Below, piece by piece: positions 34,369-45,513 of a DNA stretch of 64,000 bases. Position numbers and translations under genes: made by a program. The DNA lies in NCBI RefSeq assembly GCF_007096885.1, contig NZ_VJNO01000013.1:62001-126000 (forward strand), in the 5' to 3' direction. Positions within the stretch are counted from its first letter, which is position 1, and every line of letters starts with the position of its first letter. The notes beneath the pieces were generated by a model, which was not told the DNA's origin, did not search any database, and was given only the letters and a program-made list of their open reading frames with translations. This DNA comes from Streptomyces sp. 130 (GTDB lineage: Bacteria > Actinomycetota > Actinomycetes > Streptomycetales > Streptomycetaceae).

Positions 34369-35135
34369 GCACCACCACCCCCACCGAGCAGGAATTCGCC
34401 GGCCGCACCGCCCTCATCACCGGCGGCGCCTCCGGCATCGGCCTGGCCCTCGCCCACCGGCTGGCCGGCGCGGGCGCCTCGGTCGTCGTCGCCGACTACA
34501 ACGAGGCGAGCGCCCGCGAGGCCGCCGCCGCCCTGGAGAGCGCCGGCGGCCGGGCCGCCGCCGTGGCCATGGACGTCACCGACCCGGCGTCCGTCGAGGC
34601 GGGCGTACGGTTCGCCGTCGACACCTTCGGCGCGCTGCACCTCGCCGTGAACAACGCGGGCATCGGGGGCCCCAGCGCCCCGACCGGCGAGTACGCCGTC
34701 GAGGACTGGGACCGGGTCGTCGCGACCAACCTCAGCGGCGTCTTCTACTCGATGCGCCACGAGCTGCCCGCCATCGTCGCCGCGGGCGGCGGCGCGATCG
34801 TCAACATGTCCTCGATCCTGGGCACCAACGGCTTCGCCGGCTCGCCGGCCTACGTCGCCGCGAAGCACGGCGTCGTCGGTCTCACCAAGACCGCCGCGCT
34901 GGAGTACGCCGCCCAGAACGTGCGGATCAACGCGGTGGGCCCCGGCTTCATCGACACCCCGCTGCTGCGGGACACGGAGGGCCCGGCCCGCGACCACCTG
35001 ATCTCGCTGCACCCGGCGGGCCGCCTGGGCACCTCCGAGGAGGTCGCGGAGCTCGCCGCGTTCCTGCTCTCCGACCGCGCCTCGTTCATCCACGGCAGCT
35101 ACCACCTGGTGGACGGCGGCTACTCGGCCTCCTGA
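34365..35135 (+). CDS. Short-chain dehydrogenase/reductase (classical SDR)
   Basis: A 256-residue classical SDR. The cofactor loop ITGGASGIGLALAHRLAGAG, acidic ADYNEA (favours NAD), NNAG, catalytic Ser in NMSSILG, and YVAAKHG (Tyr and Lys) are all present, as is the IDTPL block. Tetrameric length. It is coupled to the TetR gene upstream, which may respond to its substrate. Confidence 0.92.
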   Translation: MSTTTPTEQEFAGRTALITGGASGIGLALAHRLAGAGASVVVADYNEASAREAAAALESAGGRAAAVAMDVTDPASVEAGVRFAVDTFGALHLAVNNAGIGGPSAPTGEYAVEDWDRVVATNLSGVFYSMRHELPAIVAAGGGAIVNMSSILGTNGFAGSPAYVAAKHGVVGLTKTAALEYAAQNVRINAVGPGFIDTPLLRDTEGPARDHLISLHPAGRLGTSEEVAELAAFLLSDRASFIHGSYHLVDGGYSAS

Positions 35136-35216
35136 GCGGGGCCGCAGGGGGAGGGGGGACGGGGGAACGGGGGGTCAGCAGAAGACGCAACAGTCATTGA
35201 GGTCAAGGAGGACCCC

Positions 35217-36257
35217 ATGAAGGCAGTTCAGTACCGGGAGATCGGCGCCGCACCCGAGGTCGTCACCGTGCCCGATCCCGAGCCGGGCCCCGGGCAGGTG
35301 CTGCTGAAGGTCACGGCGGCGGGCGTCTGCCACTCCGACATCGCCGTGATGAGCTGGACCGCGGACGAGTTCCCGTACCCGCTGCCGCTCACCCTCGGCC
35401 ACGAGGGCGTCGGCACGATCGCCGCGCTCGGTGACGGCGTCACCGGCCTGGAGACGGGCCAGTCCGTCGCCGTCTACGGCCCCTGGGGCTGCGGCACCTG
35501 CGTGAAGTGCGCCGAGGGCAAGGAGAACTACTGCCTGCGCGCCGCCGCGCTCGGCATCAACCCGCCCGGCCTGGGCTCGCCCGGCGCCATGGCCGAGTAC
35601 ATGATCGTGGACGACCCGCGCCACCTCGTGCCCATCGGCGACCTCGACCCGGTCCGGACCGTGCCGCTCACCGACGCCGGCCTCACCCCGTACCACGCCA
35701 TCAAGCGCTCCCTGCCGAAGCTGGTCCCCGGGGCCACCGCCGTCGTCATCGGCACCGGCGGCCTCGGCCACGTCGCGATCCAGCTGCTGCGCGCCCTCAC
35801 GTCCGCCCGGGTCATCGCCCTGGACGTCACCGAGGACAAGCTGGCCCTCGCCCGCACGGTCGGCGCGCACGAGACCGTCCTGTCCGACGAGCACGCGGCC
35901 GCCCGCATCCGTGAACTGACGGGCGGCACCGGCGCCCAGGTCGTCCTGGACTTCGTCGGTGCCCCGCCGACCGTCGCCACCGCCGGCGCGGCGGCCGCCA
36001 TCGACTCCGACGTGACCATCGTCGGCATCGGCGGCGGAACGCTGCCCGTCGGCTTCGGCGTCCTGCCGTTCAACACGACGGTCACCGCCCCGTACTGGGG
36101 ATCGCGTTCCGAACTGGCCGAGGTGCTCGACCTGGCCCACGCGGGCGCGGTGGACGTCCACGTCGAGACGTACCCGCTGGACGAGGCGCCGCTCGCCTAC
36201 GAGCGCCTGCACGCCGGCAAGATCAACGGCCGGGCGGTCATCCTTCCGCAGAGCTGA
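35217..36257 (+). CDS. NAD(P)-dependent zinc alcohol dehydrogenase
   Basis: A 346-residue enzyme with AGGAGG upstream. The catalytic zinc ligands are Cys38 (VCHSD) and His62-Glu63 (GHEGVG); structural zinc is held by Cys91, 94, 97 and 105. The nucleotide loop is VIGTGGLGHVAIQLL. Closest in look to the adhA/AdhP-type actinomycete dehydrogenases acting on primary alcohols. It follows the SDR by 81 bases and may be in the same unit. Confidence 0.92.
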   Translation: MKAVQYREIGAAPEVVTVPDPEPGPGQVLLKVTAAGVCHSDIAVMSWTADEFPYPLPLTLGHEGVGTIAALGDGVTGLETGQSVAVYGPWGCGTCVKCAEGKENYCLRAAALGINPPGLGSPGAMAEYMIVDDPRHLVPIGDLDPVRTVPLTDAGLTPYHAIKRSLPKLVPGATAVVIGTGGLGHVAIQLLRALTSARVIALDVTEDKLALARTVGAHETVLSDEHAAARIRELTGGTGAQVVLDFVGAPPTVATAGAAAAIDSDVTIVGIGGGTLPVGFGVLPFNTTVTAPYWGSRSELAEVLDLAHAGAVDVHVETYPLDEAPLAYERLHAGKINGRAVILPQS

Positions 36258-36266
36258 CCCGGTCCC

Positions 36267-36298
36267 ACGGGCGCGGCCGTTGCACCGGCCGCGCCCGT
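36267..36298 (+). terminator. Hairpin terminator after the alcohol dehydrogenase
   Basis: A perfect 13-bp stem, ACGGGCGCGGCCG with CGGCCGCGCCCGT, around TTGCAC, 10 bases after the stop. Confidence 0.75.
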
Positions 36299-36315
36299 AC
36301 GGCGAGACTGGCCGC

Positions 36316-36630
36316 ATGGGATTCCTCGTCCTGATGACACTGCCCGGCCTGGTCATCGGCCTGACCGCCGCGGCCTTCCTCGACCAGCTGCTGCTGCGGG
36401 CCGGGCGCGCGGGCCTGCTGCCCTGGCGCAACAGCGCCCGCCAGGGCCAGATCTCGGCCACCGGCTTCGAGCAGCTGCACGCCGCGTTCTCGCCCGGCAA
36501 GCAGAGCGAGCTCAAGGAACGGCAGAGCGCCCTGCTGCTCCGCGACGACGAGGAGGACGGCGCCCCGCCGCACCGCTCCACCGTTGACCTGGACCGCGGC
36601 CTCGCCGTCATCCGCCTCCACCCGCACTGA
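36316..36630 (+). CDS. Small membrane-anchored DUF6191-type protein
   Basis: A 104-residue protein: one N-terminal membrane helix (GFLVLMTLPGLVIGLTAAAF), then the conserved block LLRAGRAGLLPWR, QGQISATGFEQLHAAFSPGK and an acidic tail. It looks like the DUF6191 family common in Streptomyces; that label is from memory. Function unknown. A GAGACT box 6 bases before the ATG and no ribosome site suggest a leaderless start. Its 3' end overlaps the convergent NUDIX gene by 23 bases. Confidence 0.7.
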   Translation: MGFLVLMTLPGLVIGLTAAAFLDQLLLRAGRAGLLPWRNSARQGQISATGFEQLHAAFSPGKQSELKERQSALLLRDDEEDGAPPHRSTVDLDRGLAVIRLHPH

Positions 36631-37123
36631 CCGACCCACCGCCCGCCAGACGCTTCCGCAGCCGGTCCACGAAGACCCGCTGCCCCTTCACAAGCCGCTT
36701 TGCCGCCTCCTCGGGCGTACACCAGGCGAACCGGTCCATCTCCGGGAACTCCCGCAGCGTCCCCGACTTCCGGGGCCACTCCATCGAGAAGGTGCCGGGC
36801 ACCGCCGTCGCCGGATCGGCATCGCCCTCCAGCGCCCACACGGTGACCGTCTTCCCGCTGGGCTGACGGGCCTCGCCGAGATCCAGCCACGCACCGTCCG
36901 GCGCCGGATGCCCGAACTCCTCCTCGAACTCGCGCCGCGCCGCCGCCCTCGGCTCCTCGTCCAAGGCGTACTCGCCCTTGGGCACCGACCACGCGGCTTC
37001 CTCGCGCCCCGTCCAGAACGGGCCGCCCATGTGGCCGATGAGCACTTCCAGGCCGCGCCCGGCTCCGGTGCGGAACAGCAGGAGACCGGCGCTGCGCCGG
37101 CGGGTGGTCTTCTTGCCCGTCAT
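36608..37123 (-). CDS. NUDIX hydrolase
   Basis: A 171-residue protein beginning MTGKKTTRRRSAGLLLF. The NUDIX box reads G-E-YALDEEPRAAA-REFEEEFG, with all metal-binding Glu residues. The flanking HMGGPFWTGREEAAWSVPKGE block is typical of the NTP pyrophosphohydrolase-like group that cleaves nucleoside diphosphate-linked substrates. CACACT 7 bases before the ATG may be a leaderless -10. Confidence 0.9.
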   Translation of the reverse strand: MTGKKTTRRRSAGLLLFRTGAGRGLEVLIGHMGGPFWTGREEAAWSVPKGEYALDEEPRAAARREFEEEFGHPAPDGAWLDLGEARQPSGKTVTVWALEGDADPATAVPGTFSMEWPRKSGTLREFPEMDRFAWCTPEEAAKRLVKGQRVFVDRLRKRLAGGGSVSAGGGG

Positions 37124-37151
37124 GCCGTCAAGTGTGCGCTGCGCCCGGTCA

Positions 37152-37562
37152 CTACGCCTTGCGGTGGTCGTACGCCTCCCGGGCCGCCGCCGCCACCGCG
37201 TCCAGGTCGCCGCCCGCCGACGCCGTGACCAGGGCGGCCACCGCACCCTCCACGAATGGGGCGTCCACCAGCCGCGTCCCGGCCGGGAGTCCGCCGCCCC
37301 CGGCCAGCATCGCCTTGACCGTGACCACCGCGCTGCCCAGGTCCACCAGGACGGCGACCCCGGCACCGCCGTCCACCGACCGGGCGGCCTGAGCGATCAG
37401 CTCCGGGCTCGTGCCGAGCCCGCCCGCCCCGGTGCCGCCGGCCGCGGCCACCGGAGCCGTCGTCCCGCCCGCCGCCAGCCCCCGGGCCAGCTCCGCCACC
37501 GACGCGGCCACCGCCCCGCTGTGCGCGACCAGCACGATGCCCACCTGCGCCTTTGTGCTCAC
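37152..37562 (-). CDS. dhaM: Dihydroxyacetone kinase phosphotransfer subunit DhaM (EIIA-Man fold)
   Basis: A 136-residue protein from GTG 37562: VGIVLVAHSGAVAASVAELARG with the phosphorylatable His, then GTSPELIAQA, VAVLVDLGSAVVT and LVDAPFVEGAVAA. DhaM passes phosphate from PTS HPr to the ADP bound by DhaL, which phosphorylates dihydroxyacetone on DhaK. Neither dhaK nor dhaL is beside it; only an 18-codon frame is coupled upstream. It may work with subunits encoded elsewhere or be a leftover. Confidence 0.88.
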   Translation of the reverse strand: MSTKAQVGIVLVAHSGAVAASVAELARGLAAGGTTAPVAAAGGTGAGGLGTSPELIAQAARSVDGGAGVAVLVDLGSAVVTVKAMLAGGGGLPAGTRLVDAPFVEGAVAALVTASAGGDLDAVAAAAREAYDHRKA

Positions 37563-37615
37563 ACCGGGCCCCCGTCCGTCTCCGCCGGCGCGGCGGTCAG
37601 CGGCGCGTCGAGCAT
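37559..37615 (-). pseudogene. 18-codon frame coupled to dhaM, possible remnant of a deleted dha gene
   Basis: From ATG 37615 (GGGGGACAGG upstream) the frame reads MLDAPLTAAPAETDGGPV and its stop overlaps the dhaM GTG in the usual GTGA coupling arrangement. dhaL proteins often begin MLD and end just before dhaM, so this could be a dhaL gene reduced by an internal deletion. It could equally be a short upstream leader. Low confidence. Confidence 0.35.
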
Positions 37616-37726
37616 CGTCCTGTCCCCCCACCGTAGGCCGTGATCGCGCCGCCGCGAAGTCGGCGGCGCTACGCTGTCGGCGTCCGCCGCGGCCGAGTTC
37701 CCCTTCGCATGAACAGGTGATCGGAT

Positions 37727-38272
37727 TTGCTGTACATCGCACTGCTCCGAGGTCTGAACGTGCCGGGCCGCTCCGTGCGGATGGAGCGCCTGCGCGGACT
37801 CTTCACGGAGCTCGGTCTCGCCTCCGTGCGCAGCTACATCCAGAGCGGCAACGTCTTCTTCGAGTCCGACGAGACCGACCGGGGGGCGCTCGCCGCCCGT
37901 ATCGGCGACCACCTCGAGCGGGCGCTCGGCTACGAGGTCACCGTCTGCCTGCGTACGGTCCCGGAGCTGGAGGCGCTGATCGCGCTGGACCCGTTCAAGG
38001 ACGTCCCGGCCGGCGACGACATCCGCCGCTGCGTCGTGTTCACGACCGGGCGCATCGCACCGGACCTGGCCCTGCCGATGCTCTCCCCGAAGAAGGACAT
38101 GGAGATCATCGGCCACACCGACCACGACGCCTTCGTCGTCTGGCATCTGGTCAACGGCAAGGCCCCGGCCGCGAAGGGCTTCCAGGAAGGCGTCCTGGGC
38201 CGCGACGCGACCACCCGCTTCTTCCACACGGTCGTGAAGATCCTGGCCGCCGCCCGCAAGGGCACGGGCTGA
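37727..38272 (+). CDS. DUF1697 family protein
   Basis: A 181-residue protein with the family marks YIALLRGLNVPGR, SYIQSGNVFFES at about residues 37-48 and the C-terminal TTRFFHTVVKI. The start is TTG 37727, supported by AGGTGA 6 bases upstream. Function unknown; the fold is widespread in bacteria. It ends 4 bases before the convergent regulator gene. Confidence 0.88.
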   Translation: MLYIALLRGLNVPGRSVRMERLRGLFTELGLASVRSYIQSGNVFFESDETDRGALAARIGDHLERALGYEVTVCLRTVPELEALIALDPFKDVPAGDDIRRCVVFTTGRIAPDLALPMLSPKKDMEIIGHTDHDAFVVWHLVNGKAPAAKGFQEGVLGRDATTRFFHTVVKILAAARKGTG

Positions 38273-38276
38273 CCGG

Positions 38277-38672
38277 TCAGGCGCGGTCGATGTGCACGCT
38301 GGTCGACTTCACCCGGGCGGTGGCCTGCACACCGACCTCCAGGCCCAGTTCCTCCACGGCCTCCCGAGTCAGCAGGGACACCAGCCGGTGCGGGCCGGCC
38401 TGGATCTCGACCTGCGCGGCCACATCGCCCAGCTTCACCGCGGTGACGATCCCCGCGAACGCGTTGCGCGCCGAGGTGTAGGAGACCTCGTCGTCACCCG
38501 CGCCGTTCTGCGCCACCTCGACCGAGAACGCCGCCAGGTCACGCCCGTCGATGAGGCGCCGGCCGCCCTCGTCGCGGTGGGTCGCGACGCGCCCCGCGTC
38601 GGCCCAGCGGCGGGCGGTGTCGGGGCTGACGCCCAGGAGCCGGGCCGCCTGCCCGATCGTGTACGACTGCAT
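38277..38672 (-). CDS. MerR-type helix-turn-helix plus TOBE (Mop) regulator, molybdate type
   Basis: A 131-residue protein. Residues 1-50 form an excisionase/MerR-like DNA-binding domain (YTIGQAARLLGVSPDTARRWADAG); residues 63-131 are a Mop/TOBE domain (SARNAFAGIVTAVKLGDVAAQVEIQ) that binds molybdate. This pairing is a known actinobacterial molybdate-responsive regulator. The only molybdenum enzyme visible in the window is the PaoABC-like oxidoreductase 20 kb away. No transporter (modABC) is adjacent. Confidence 0.88.
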   Translation of the reverse strand: MQSYTIGQAARLLGVSPDTARRWADAGRVATHRDEGGRRLIDGRDLAAFSVEVAQNGAGDDEVSYTSARNAFAGIVTAVKLGDVAAQVEIQAGPHRLVSLLTREAVEELGLEVGVQATARVKSTSVHIDRA

Positions 38673-38679
38673 GGGCCGT

Positions 38680-38685
38680 ACCCTA
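38680..38685 (-). promoter_or_regulatory. TAGGGT -10 box, leaderless start of the TOBE regulator
   Basis: TAGGGT on the minus strand ends 7 bases before the ATG at 38672 and there is no ribosome site, the usual picture of a leaderless Streptomyces transcript. No clear -35. Confidence 0.4.
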
Positions 38686-38748
38686 ACCGGCGCCCCGCCC
38701 CGCACGGCCGGGTGGACCAGCCGGGATGAGGAATCACCGCGCGCGTCC

Positions 38749-38754
38749 TAGGGT
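38749..38754 (+). promoter_or_regulatory. TAGGGT -10 box, leaderless start of the MFS gene
   Basis: TAGGGT ends 7 bases before the MFS ATG at 38762. With the mirror-image box of the divergent regulator, it gives two leaderless-type promoters 64 bases apart, back to back. Confidence 0.4.
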
Positions 38755-38761
38755 GCCAACC

Positions 38762-40240
38762 ATGGCAGACAGCGCGGGGGACCGGGGCTCCGACGGGCAC
38801 GACGCGCCCGATCCGCGACGGTGGCGGGCGCTCGCCGTCTGCCTGGTCGCCGGATTCATGACCCTCCTGGACGTCTCCATCGTCAACGTCGCGCTGCCCT
38901 CCATCAAGGAGGGGCTGCACACCCCGGAGTCCGACCTGCAATGGGTCCTGTCCGGTTACGCCCTGGCCTTCGGCCTGTTCCTGATCCCGGCCGGACGGCT
39001 CGGCGACGCACGCGGCCGGCGGGCCGTCTTCATGGCGGGGCTCACGCTCTTCACGCTGTCCTCCGCGGCCTGCGGCGCCGCCCAGTCCAGCCTCTGGCTG
39101 GTGATCGCCCGCCTGGTCCAGGGGCTGGCGGGCGGCATGGTCTCGCCGCAGATCTCCGCCCTCATCCAGCAGATGTTCCGGGGCCGGGAGCGCGGTCGCG
39201 CCTTCGGCATGTTCGGCACGGTGGTCGGCATCTCCACCGCCGTCGGCCCGCTGCTCGGCGGCCTGCTGATCCAGGCGGCCGGAGCGGACGAGGGCTGGCG
39301 CTGGGTGTTCTACGTGAACCTGCCCCTGGGGCTCGTCTGCCTCCTGCTGGCCCGCCGTCTGCTGCCCGACACCCCGTCCGCCGGCCGGGTCCGGCCGCGG
39401 GACCTCGACCCGCTCGGCGTGCTGCTGCTCGGCTCCGGGGTCCTGGCCCTGCTGCTGCCCTTCGTCCAGTCCCGCCAGTGGCCCGGCGACGAGAAGTGGC
39501 TGCTGCTCGTCCTGGCCGTGGCGCTGCTCGCCGCATTCGTCGGCTGGGAGTCCCGGTGCGGCCGGCGCGGCACCCAGCCGGTGGTGGACCTCCGGCTCTT
39601 CAGGGTGCGCTCGTACTGGCTGGGCTGTCTGCTCATCCTGCTGTACTTCGCCGGCTTCACCTCCATCTTCTTCATCACCACGCTCTACCTCCAGAGCGGC
39701 CTGCACTACACCGCCCTCCAGGCCGGTCTGGCGATCACCCCGTTCGCCCTGGGCTCCGCCATCGCCGCCGGTCCCGGCGGCAGGCTCGTCGGACGTTTCG
39801 GCCGCCCCCTCGTCGTCGTCGGACTGGCCTCCGTGGCCGTGGGCCTCGGGGCCACCGCGCTCGCCGTCCACCTCGTGCCCGGGCGGGGCGCCGGCTGGGC
39901 GATGGCCGCCCCGCTGCTCTTCGCCGGGCTGGGAAGCGGCCTGGTCATCGCGCCCAACCAGACCCTGACCCTCTCCGAGGTGCCGGTGGCCACCGCGGGC
40001 AGCGCCGGCGGCACCCTGCAGACCGGGCAGCGCGTCGGCTCCGCCATCGGGATCGCCGCCGTAGGTGCGGTGTTCTTCGCCCAGGTCGGCGGTGACGGCT
40101 GGTCCGACGCGTACGACCACGGGCTCATCGTCTCCGTGGCCTTCGTCGCCGGCGCCCTGCTCGTCGCGGTCGCCGACGTGGGCGGCGGCCGACGGGGCAG
40201 ACGCCGTACACAGCACTCACCACCTCCCGCAGCCGCCTGA
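38762..40240 (+). CDS. MFS drug exporter, DHA2 (14-helix) family
   Basis: A 492-residue membrane protein. The family motifs LDVSIVNVALPSI (motif D1), GRLGDARGRRAVFM (motif A) and LVQGLAGGMVSPQ, GTVVGISTAVGPLLGGLL (motif C) are clear, with about 14 helices. It should be a proton-driven exporter of drugs or metabolites. It is followed after 13 bases by a thiol-dependent reductase-like gene, which suggests a joint detoxification unit. Confidence 0.92.
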   Translation: MADSAGDRGSDGHDAPDPRRWRALAVCLVAGFMTLLDVSIVNVALPSIKEGLHTPESDLQWVLSGYALAFGLFLIPAGRLGDARGRRAVFMAGLTLFTLSSAACGAAQSSLWLVIARLVQGLAGGMVSPQISALIQQMFRGRERGRAFGMFGTVVGISTAVGPLLGGLLIQAAGADEGWRWVFYVNLPLGLVCLLLARRLLPDTPSAGRVRPRDLDPLGVLLLGSGVLALLLPFVQSRQWPGDEKWLLLVLAVALLAAFVGWESRCGRRGTQPVVDLRLFRVRSYWLGCLLILLYFAGFTSIFFITTLYLQSGLHYTALQAGLAITPFALGSAIAAGPGGRLVGRFGRPLVVVGLASVAVGLGATALAVHLVPGRGAGWAMAAPLLFAGLGSGLVIAPNQTLTLSEVPVATAGSAGGTLQTGQRVGSAIGIAAVGAVFFAQVGGDGWSDAYDHGLIVSVAFVAGALLVAVADVGGGRRGRRRTQHSPPPAAA

Positions 40241-40253
40241 TGAGGAGAACGCG

Positions 40254-41279
40254 ATGAACGACTCCGCCGGCACCGACGGCAACAGCTCCTACGGACACAA
40301 GCCCTTCAAGCGCTCCCGCAGTCACTTCGCGGACCGCATCACCGCCGACGGCCGCGACGGCTGGCCCGTCGAAGCCGGCCGCTACCGGCTCGTCGCCAGC
40401 AGGGCCTGTCCCTGGGCCAGCCGCGCGCTGGTCTCCCGCAGGCTGCTCGGCCTGGAGGACGCCCTCTCGCTCGCCGTCGCCGACCCGCTGCAGGACGACC
40501 GCAGCTGGCGCTTCACGCTCGACCCGGGGGGCCGGGACCCGGTGCTCGGCATCCGCTACCTCAGCGAGGCGTACGACGCCCGCGAGCGCGACTACCCGGG
40601 CGGCGTCAGCGTCCCGGCGATCGTCGACGTACCCAGCGGCAAGCTGGTCACCAACGACTACCAGCAGATCACCCTGGACCTCGCCACCGAGTGGACCGCC
40701 CTGCACCGGCCCGGCGCGCCCGACCTCTACCCCGAGCCGCTGCGCGCCGAGATCGACGCGGTCATGGAGGGCATCTACCGGGACGTCAACAACGGGGTCT
40801 ACCGGGCCGGGTTCGCGGACGGCCAGGACACCTACGAGGAGGCGTACGAGGCGCTGTTCCGCCGCCTGGAGGAGATGTCCGCGCGGCTCGCGGACCGGCG
40901 CTACCTCGTCGGCGACACGATCACCGAGGCCGACATCCGGTTCTTCACCACCCTGGTCCGCTTCGACGCCGTCTACCACGGCCACTTCAAGTGCAACCGC
41001 CGGAAACTCTCCGAGGACCCGGTGCTGTGGGCGTACGCCAGGGACCTCTACCAGACCCCCGGGTTCGGGGACACGGTCGACTTCCACCACATCAAGCAGC
41101 ACTACTACCGGGTGCACACCGGCATCAACCCCACCGGCATCGTGCCCGCGGGCCCCGACCTCTCCGGCTGGCTGACCCCGCACCACCGCGAACAGCTCGG
41201 CGGACGCCCCTTCGGCGACGGCACCCCGCCCGGACCGGTGCCCAGGGGCGAGGGCGTGCCGCCCGGCGGCCGTCCGTAG
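40254..41279 (+). CDS. Glutathionyl-hydroquinone reductase-like protein (Xi-class GST, ECM4/YqjG)
   Basis: A 341-residue protein with GAGGAG upstream. The catalytic Cys is C52 in ACPWASRA, the CPWA motif of Xi-class enzymes; LSEAYDARERDYPGGVSVPAIVD and the C-terminal GST helices (ITEADIRFFTTLVRFDAVYHGHF) also fit. These enzymes reduce glutathionyl-hydroquinones. Streptomyces makes mycothiol, not glutathione, so a mycothiol-linked substrate is likely (inference). Operon with the MFS exporter. Confidence 0.9.
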   Translation: MNDSAGTDGNSSYGHKPFKRSRSHFADRITADGRDGWPVEAGRYRLVASRACPWASRALVSRRLLGLEDALSLAVADPLQDDRSWRFTLDPGGRDPVLGIRYLSEAYDARERDYPGGVSVPAIVDVPSGKLVTNDYQQITLDLATEWTALHRPGAPDLYPEPLRAEIDAVMEGIYRDVNNGVYRAGFADGQDTYEEAYEALFRRLEEMSARLADRRYLVGDTITEADIRFFTTLVRFDAVYHGHFKCNRRKLSEDPVLWAYARDLYQTPGFGDTVDFHHIKQHYYRVHTGINPTGIVPAGPDLSGWLTPHHREQLGGRPFGDGTPPGPVPRGEGVPPGGRP

Positions 41280-43598
<2,319 letters not shown>

Positions 43599-43613
43599 CC
43601 GACGGTCACCCGA

Positions 43614-43644
43614 CGCCCCGGCCGGCCTCCGCCGCGCCGGGGCG
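43614..43644 (+). terminator. Hairpin terminator after icd
   Basis: CGCCCCGGC pairs with GCCGGGGCG around a 13-base loop, 15 bases after the stop. Confidence 0.6.
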
Positions 43645-43741
43645 CCGGTGTGTCCGGGGGAGGCCCCGAACCCCCCTGACGGGTGAATGTCGCGCCCCGG
43701 CGGGTGCCGGGCCGCGCGACGGACCCGCTTCGCTGGTTTGC

Positions 43742-43763
43742 TGCATCCGGTAACACGGATGCA
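43742..43763. promoter_or_regulatory. Inverted repeat TGCATCCG-N6-CGGATGCA before ctaD
   Basis: Eight-base perfect arms around GTAACA end 5 bases before the AAGGAG ribosome site of ctaD. Suitable as an operator or as an RNA hairpin in the leader that affects translation. Confidence 0.45.
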
Positions 43764-43782
43764 CAAGCGAAGGAGCGGCCCC

Positions 43783-45513
43783 GTGACGACGACGGGCACA
43801 CCAGGTACGGCCGAGGACGAGGAGTCGTACTCCAACGAGCTGCCGGTACGCGGCAGGGAGCCCGGCAACGTCGTCATCAAATGGGCGACCACCACCGATC
43901 ACAAGACGATCGGCACGCTCTACCTGGTCACCTCGTTCGCGTTCTTCCTCGGCGGCGGGCTGCTCGCCCTGTTCATGCGCGCCGAGCTGGCCCGGCCGGG
44001 CATGCAGATCATGTCGAACGAGCAGTTCAACCAGGCGTTCACGATGCACGGCACGATCATGCTGCTGATGTTCGCGACGCCGCTGTTCGCCGGCTTCGCG
44101 AACTGGATCATGCCGCTGCAGATCGGTGCGCCCGACGTGGCGTTCCCCCGGCTGAACATGCTGGCCTACTGGCTGTACCTGTTCGGCTCGCTCATCGCGG
44201 TGGCCGGCTTCCTCACCCCGAACGGCGCGGCCGACTTCGGCTGGTTCGCCTACACGCCGCTGACCGACTCGGTCCGGTCGCCCGGCGTCGGCGGTGACCT
44301 GTGGATCATGGGCCTGGCCTTCTCCGGGTTCGGCACGATCCTCGGTTCGGTCAACTTCATCACCACGATCGTATGCATGCGCGCGCCCGGCATGACGATG
44401 TTCCGGATGCCGATCTTCACCTGGAACGTGCTGCTGACCGGTGTGCTGGTGCTGCTGGCCTTCCCGGTCCTCGCCGCCGCACTCCTGGCCCTGGAGGCGG
44501 ACCGCAAGTTCGGCGCGCTCATCTACGACCCGTCCAACGGCGGCGCGCTGCTGTGGCAGCACCTCTTCTGGTTCTTCGGCCATCCAGAGGTGTACATCAT
44601 CGCCCTGCCGTTCTTCGGCATCGTCTCCGAGATCATCCCAGTCTTCAGCCGTAAGCCGATCTTCGGCTACATCGGTCTGATCGGTGCCACCATCGCCATC
44701 GCCGGCCTCTCGATCACGGTGTGGGCGCACCACATGTACGTCACCGGCGGGGTGCTGCTGCCCTTCTTCTCGTTCATGACGTTCCTCATCGCGGTGCCCA
44801 CCGGGGTGAAGTTCTTCAACTGGATCGGCACCATGTGGAAGGGCTCGCTGTCCTTCGAGACGCCGATGCTCTGGTCGGTCGGCTTCCTCGTCACGTTCCT
44901 CTTCGGCGGTCTGACCGGGGTGATCCTGGCGTCCCCGCCGCTCGACTTCGAGGTCTCCGACTCGTACTTCGTGGTCGCCCACTTCCACTACGTCGTCTTC
45001 GGCACCGTGGTCTTCGCGATGTTCGCCGGGTTCCACTTCTGGTGGCCGAAGTTCACCGGCAAGATGCTGGACGAGCGGCTCGGCAAGATCACCTTCTGGA
45101 CGCTGTTCGTGGGCTTCCACGGCACGTTCCTGGTGCAGCACTGGCTGGGCGCCAAGGGAATGCCCCGCCGGTACGCGGACTACCTCGCCGCGGACGGCTT
45201 CACCGCTCTGAACACCATCTCGACCCTCTCCTCGTTCCTGCTCGGCCTGTCGATGCTGCCCTTCCTCTACAACGTCTGGAAGACCGCCAAGTACGGCAAG
45301 CAGGTCATGGCCGACGACCCGTGGGGCTACGGCCGTTCGCTGGAGTGGGCGACCTCCTGCCCGCCGCCCCGGCACAACTTCGTCACCCTTCCCCGTATCC
45401 GCTCCGAATCCCCGGCCTTCGACCTGCACCACCCCGCCGTGCGCGAGCTGGAGGAGGCGGCCACCCGGCCGCACACCTCCGCGACGGTGGCGCCGGGGGA
45501 CAAGCAGGCGTGA
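43783..45513 (+). CDS. ctaD: Cytochrome c oxidase subunit I (aa3 type), stand-alone copy
   Basis: A 576-residue protein from GTG 43783 (AAGGAG 8 bases upstream). Twelve helices carry the haem and copper ligands: [22 protein letters not shown], the two His in [10 protein letters not shown] and AHFHYVVFG. It is the catalytic subunit reducing oxygen to water. No subunit II, III or assembly gene is adjacent, unlike the main ctaCDFE locus of Streptomyces, so this is probably a second, accessory subunit I. It is coupled to a small membrane protein gene downstream. Confidence 0.95.
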   Translation: MTTTGTPGTAEDEESYSNELPVRGREPGNVVIKWATTTDHKTIGTLYLVTSFAFFLGGGLLALFMRAELARPGMQIMSNEQFNQAFTMHGTIMLLMFATPLFAGFANWIMPLQIGAPDVAFPRLNMLAYWLYLFGSLIAVAGFLTPNGAADFGWFAYTPLTDSVRSPGVGGDLWIMGLAFSGFGTILGSVNFITTIVCMRAPGMTMFRMPIFTWNVLLTGVLVLLAFPVLAAALLALEADRKFGALIYDPSNGGALLWQHLFWFFGHPEVYIIALPFFGIVSEIIPVFSRKPIFGYIGLIGATIAIAGLSITVWAHHMYVTGGVLLPFFSFMTFLIAVPTGVKFFNWIGTMWKGSLSFETPMLWSVGFLVTFLFGGLTGVILASPPLDFEVSDSYFVVAHFHYVVFGTVVFAMFAGFHFWWPKFTGKMLDERLGKITFWTLFVGFHGTFLVQHWLGAKGMPRRYADYLAADGFTALNTISTLSSFLLGLSMLPFLYNVWKTAKYGKQVMADDPWGYGRSLEWATSCPPPRHNFVTLPRIRSESPAFDLHHPAVRELEEAATRPHTSATVAPGDKQA

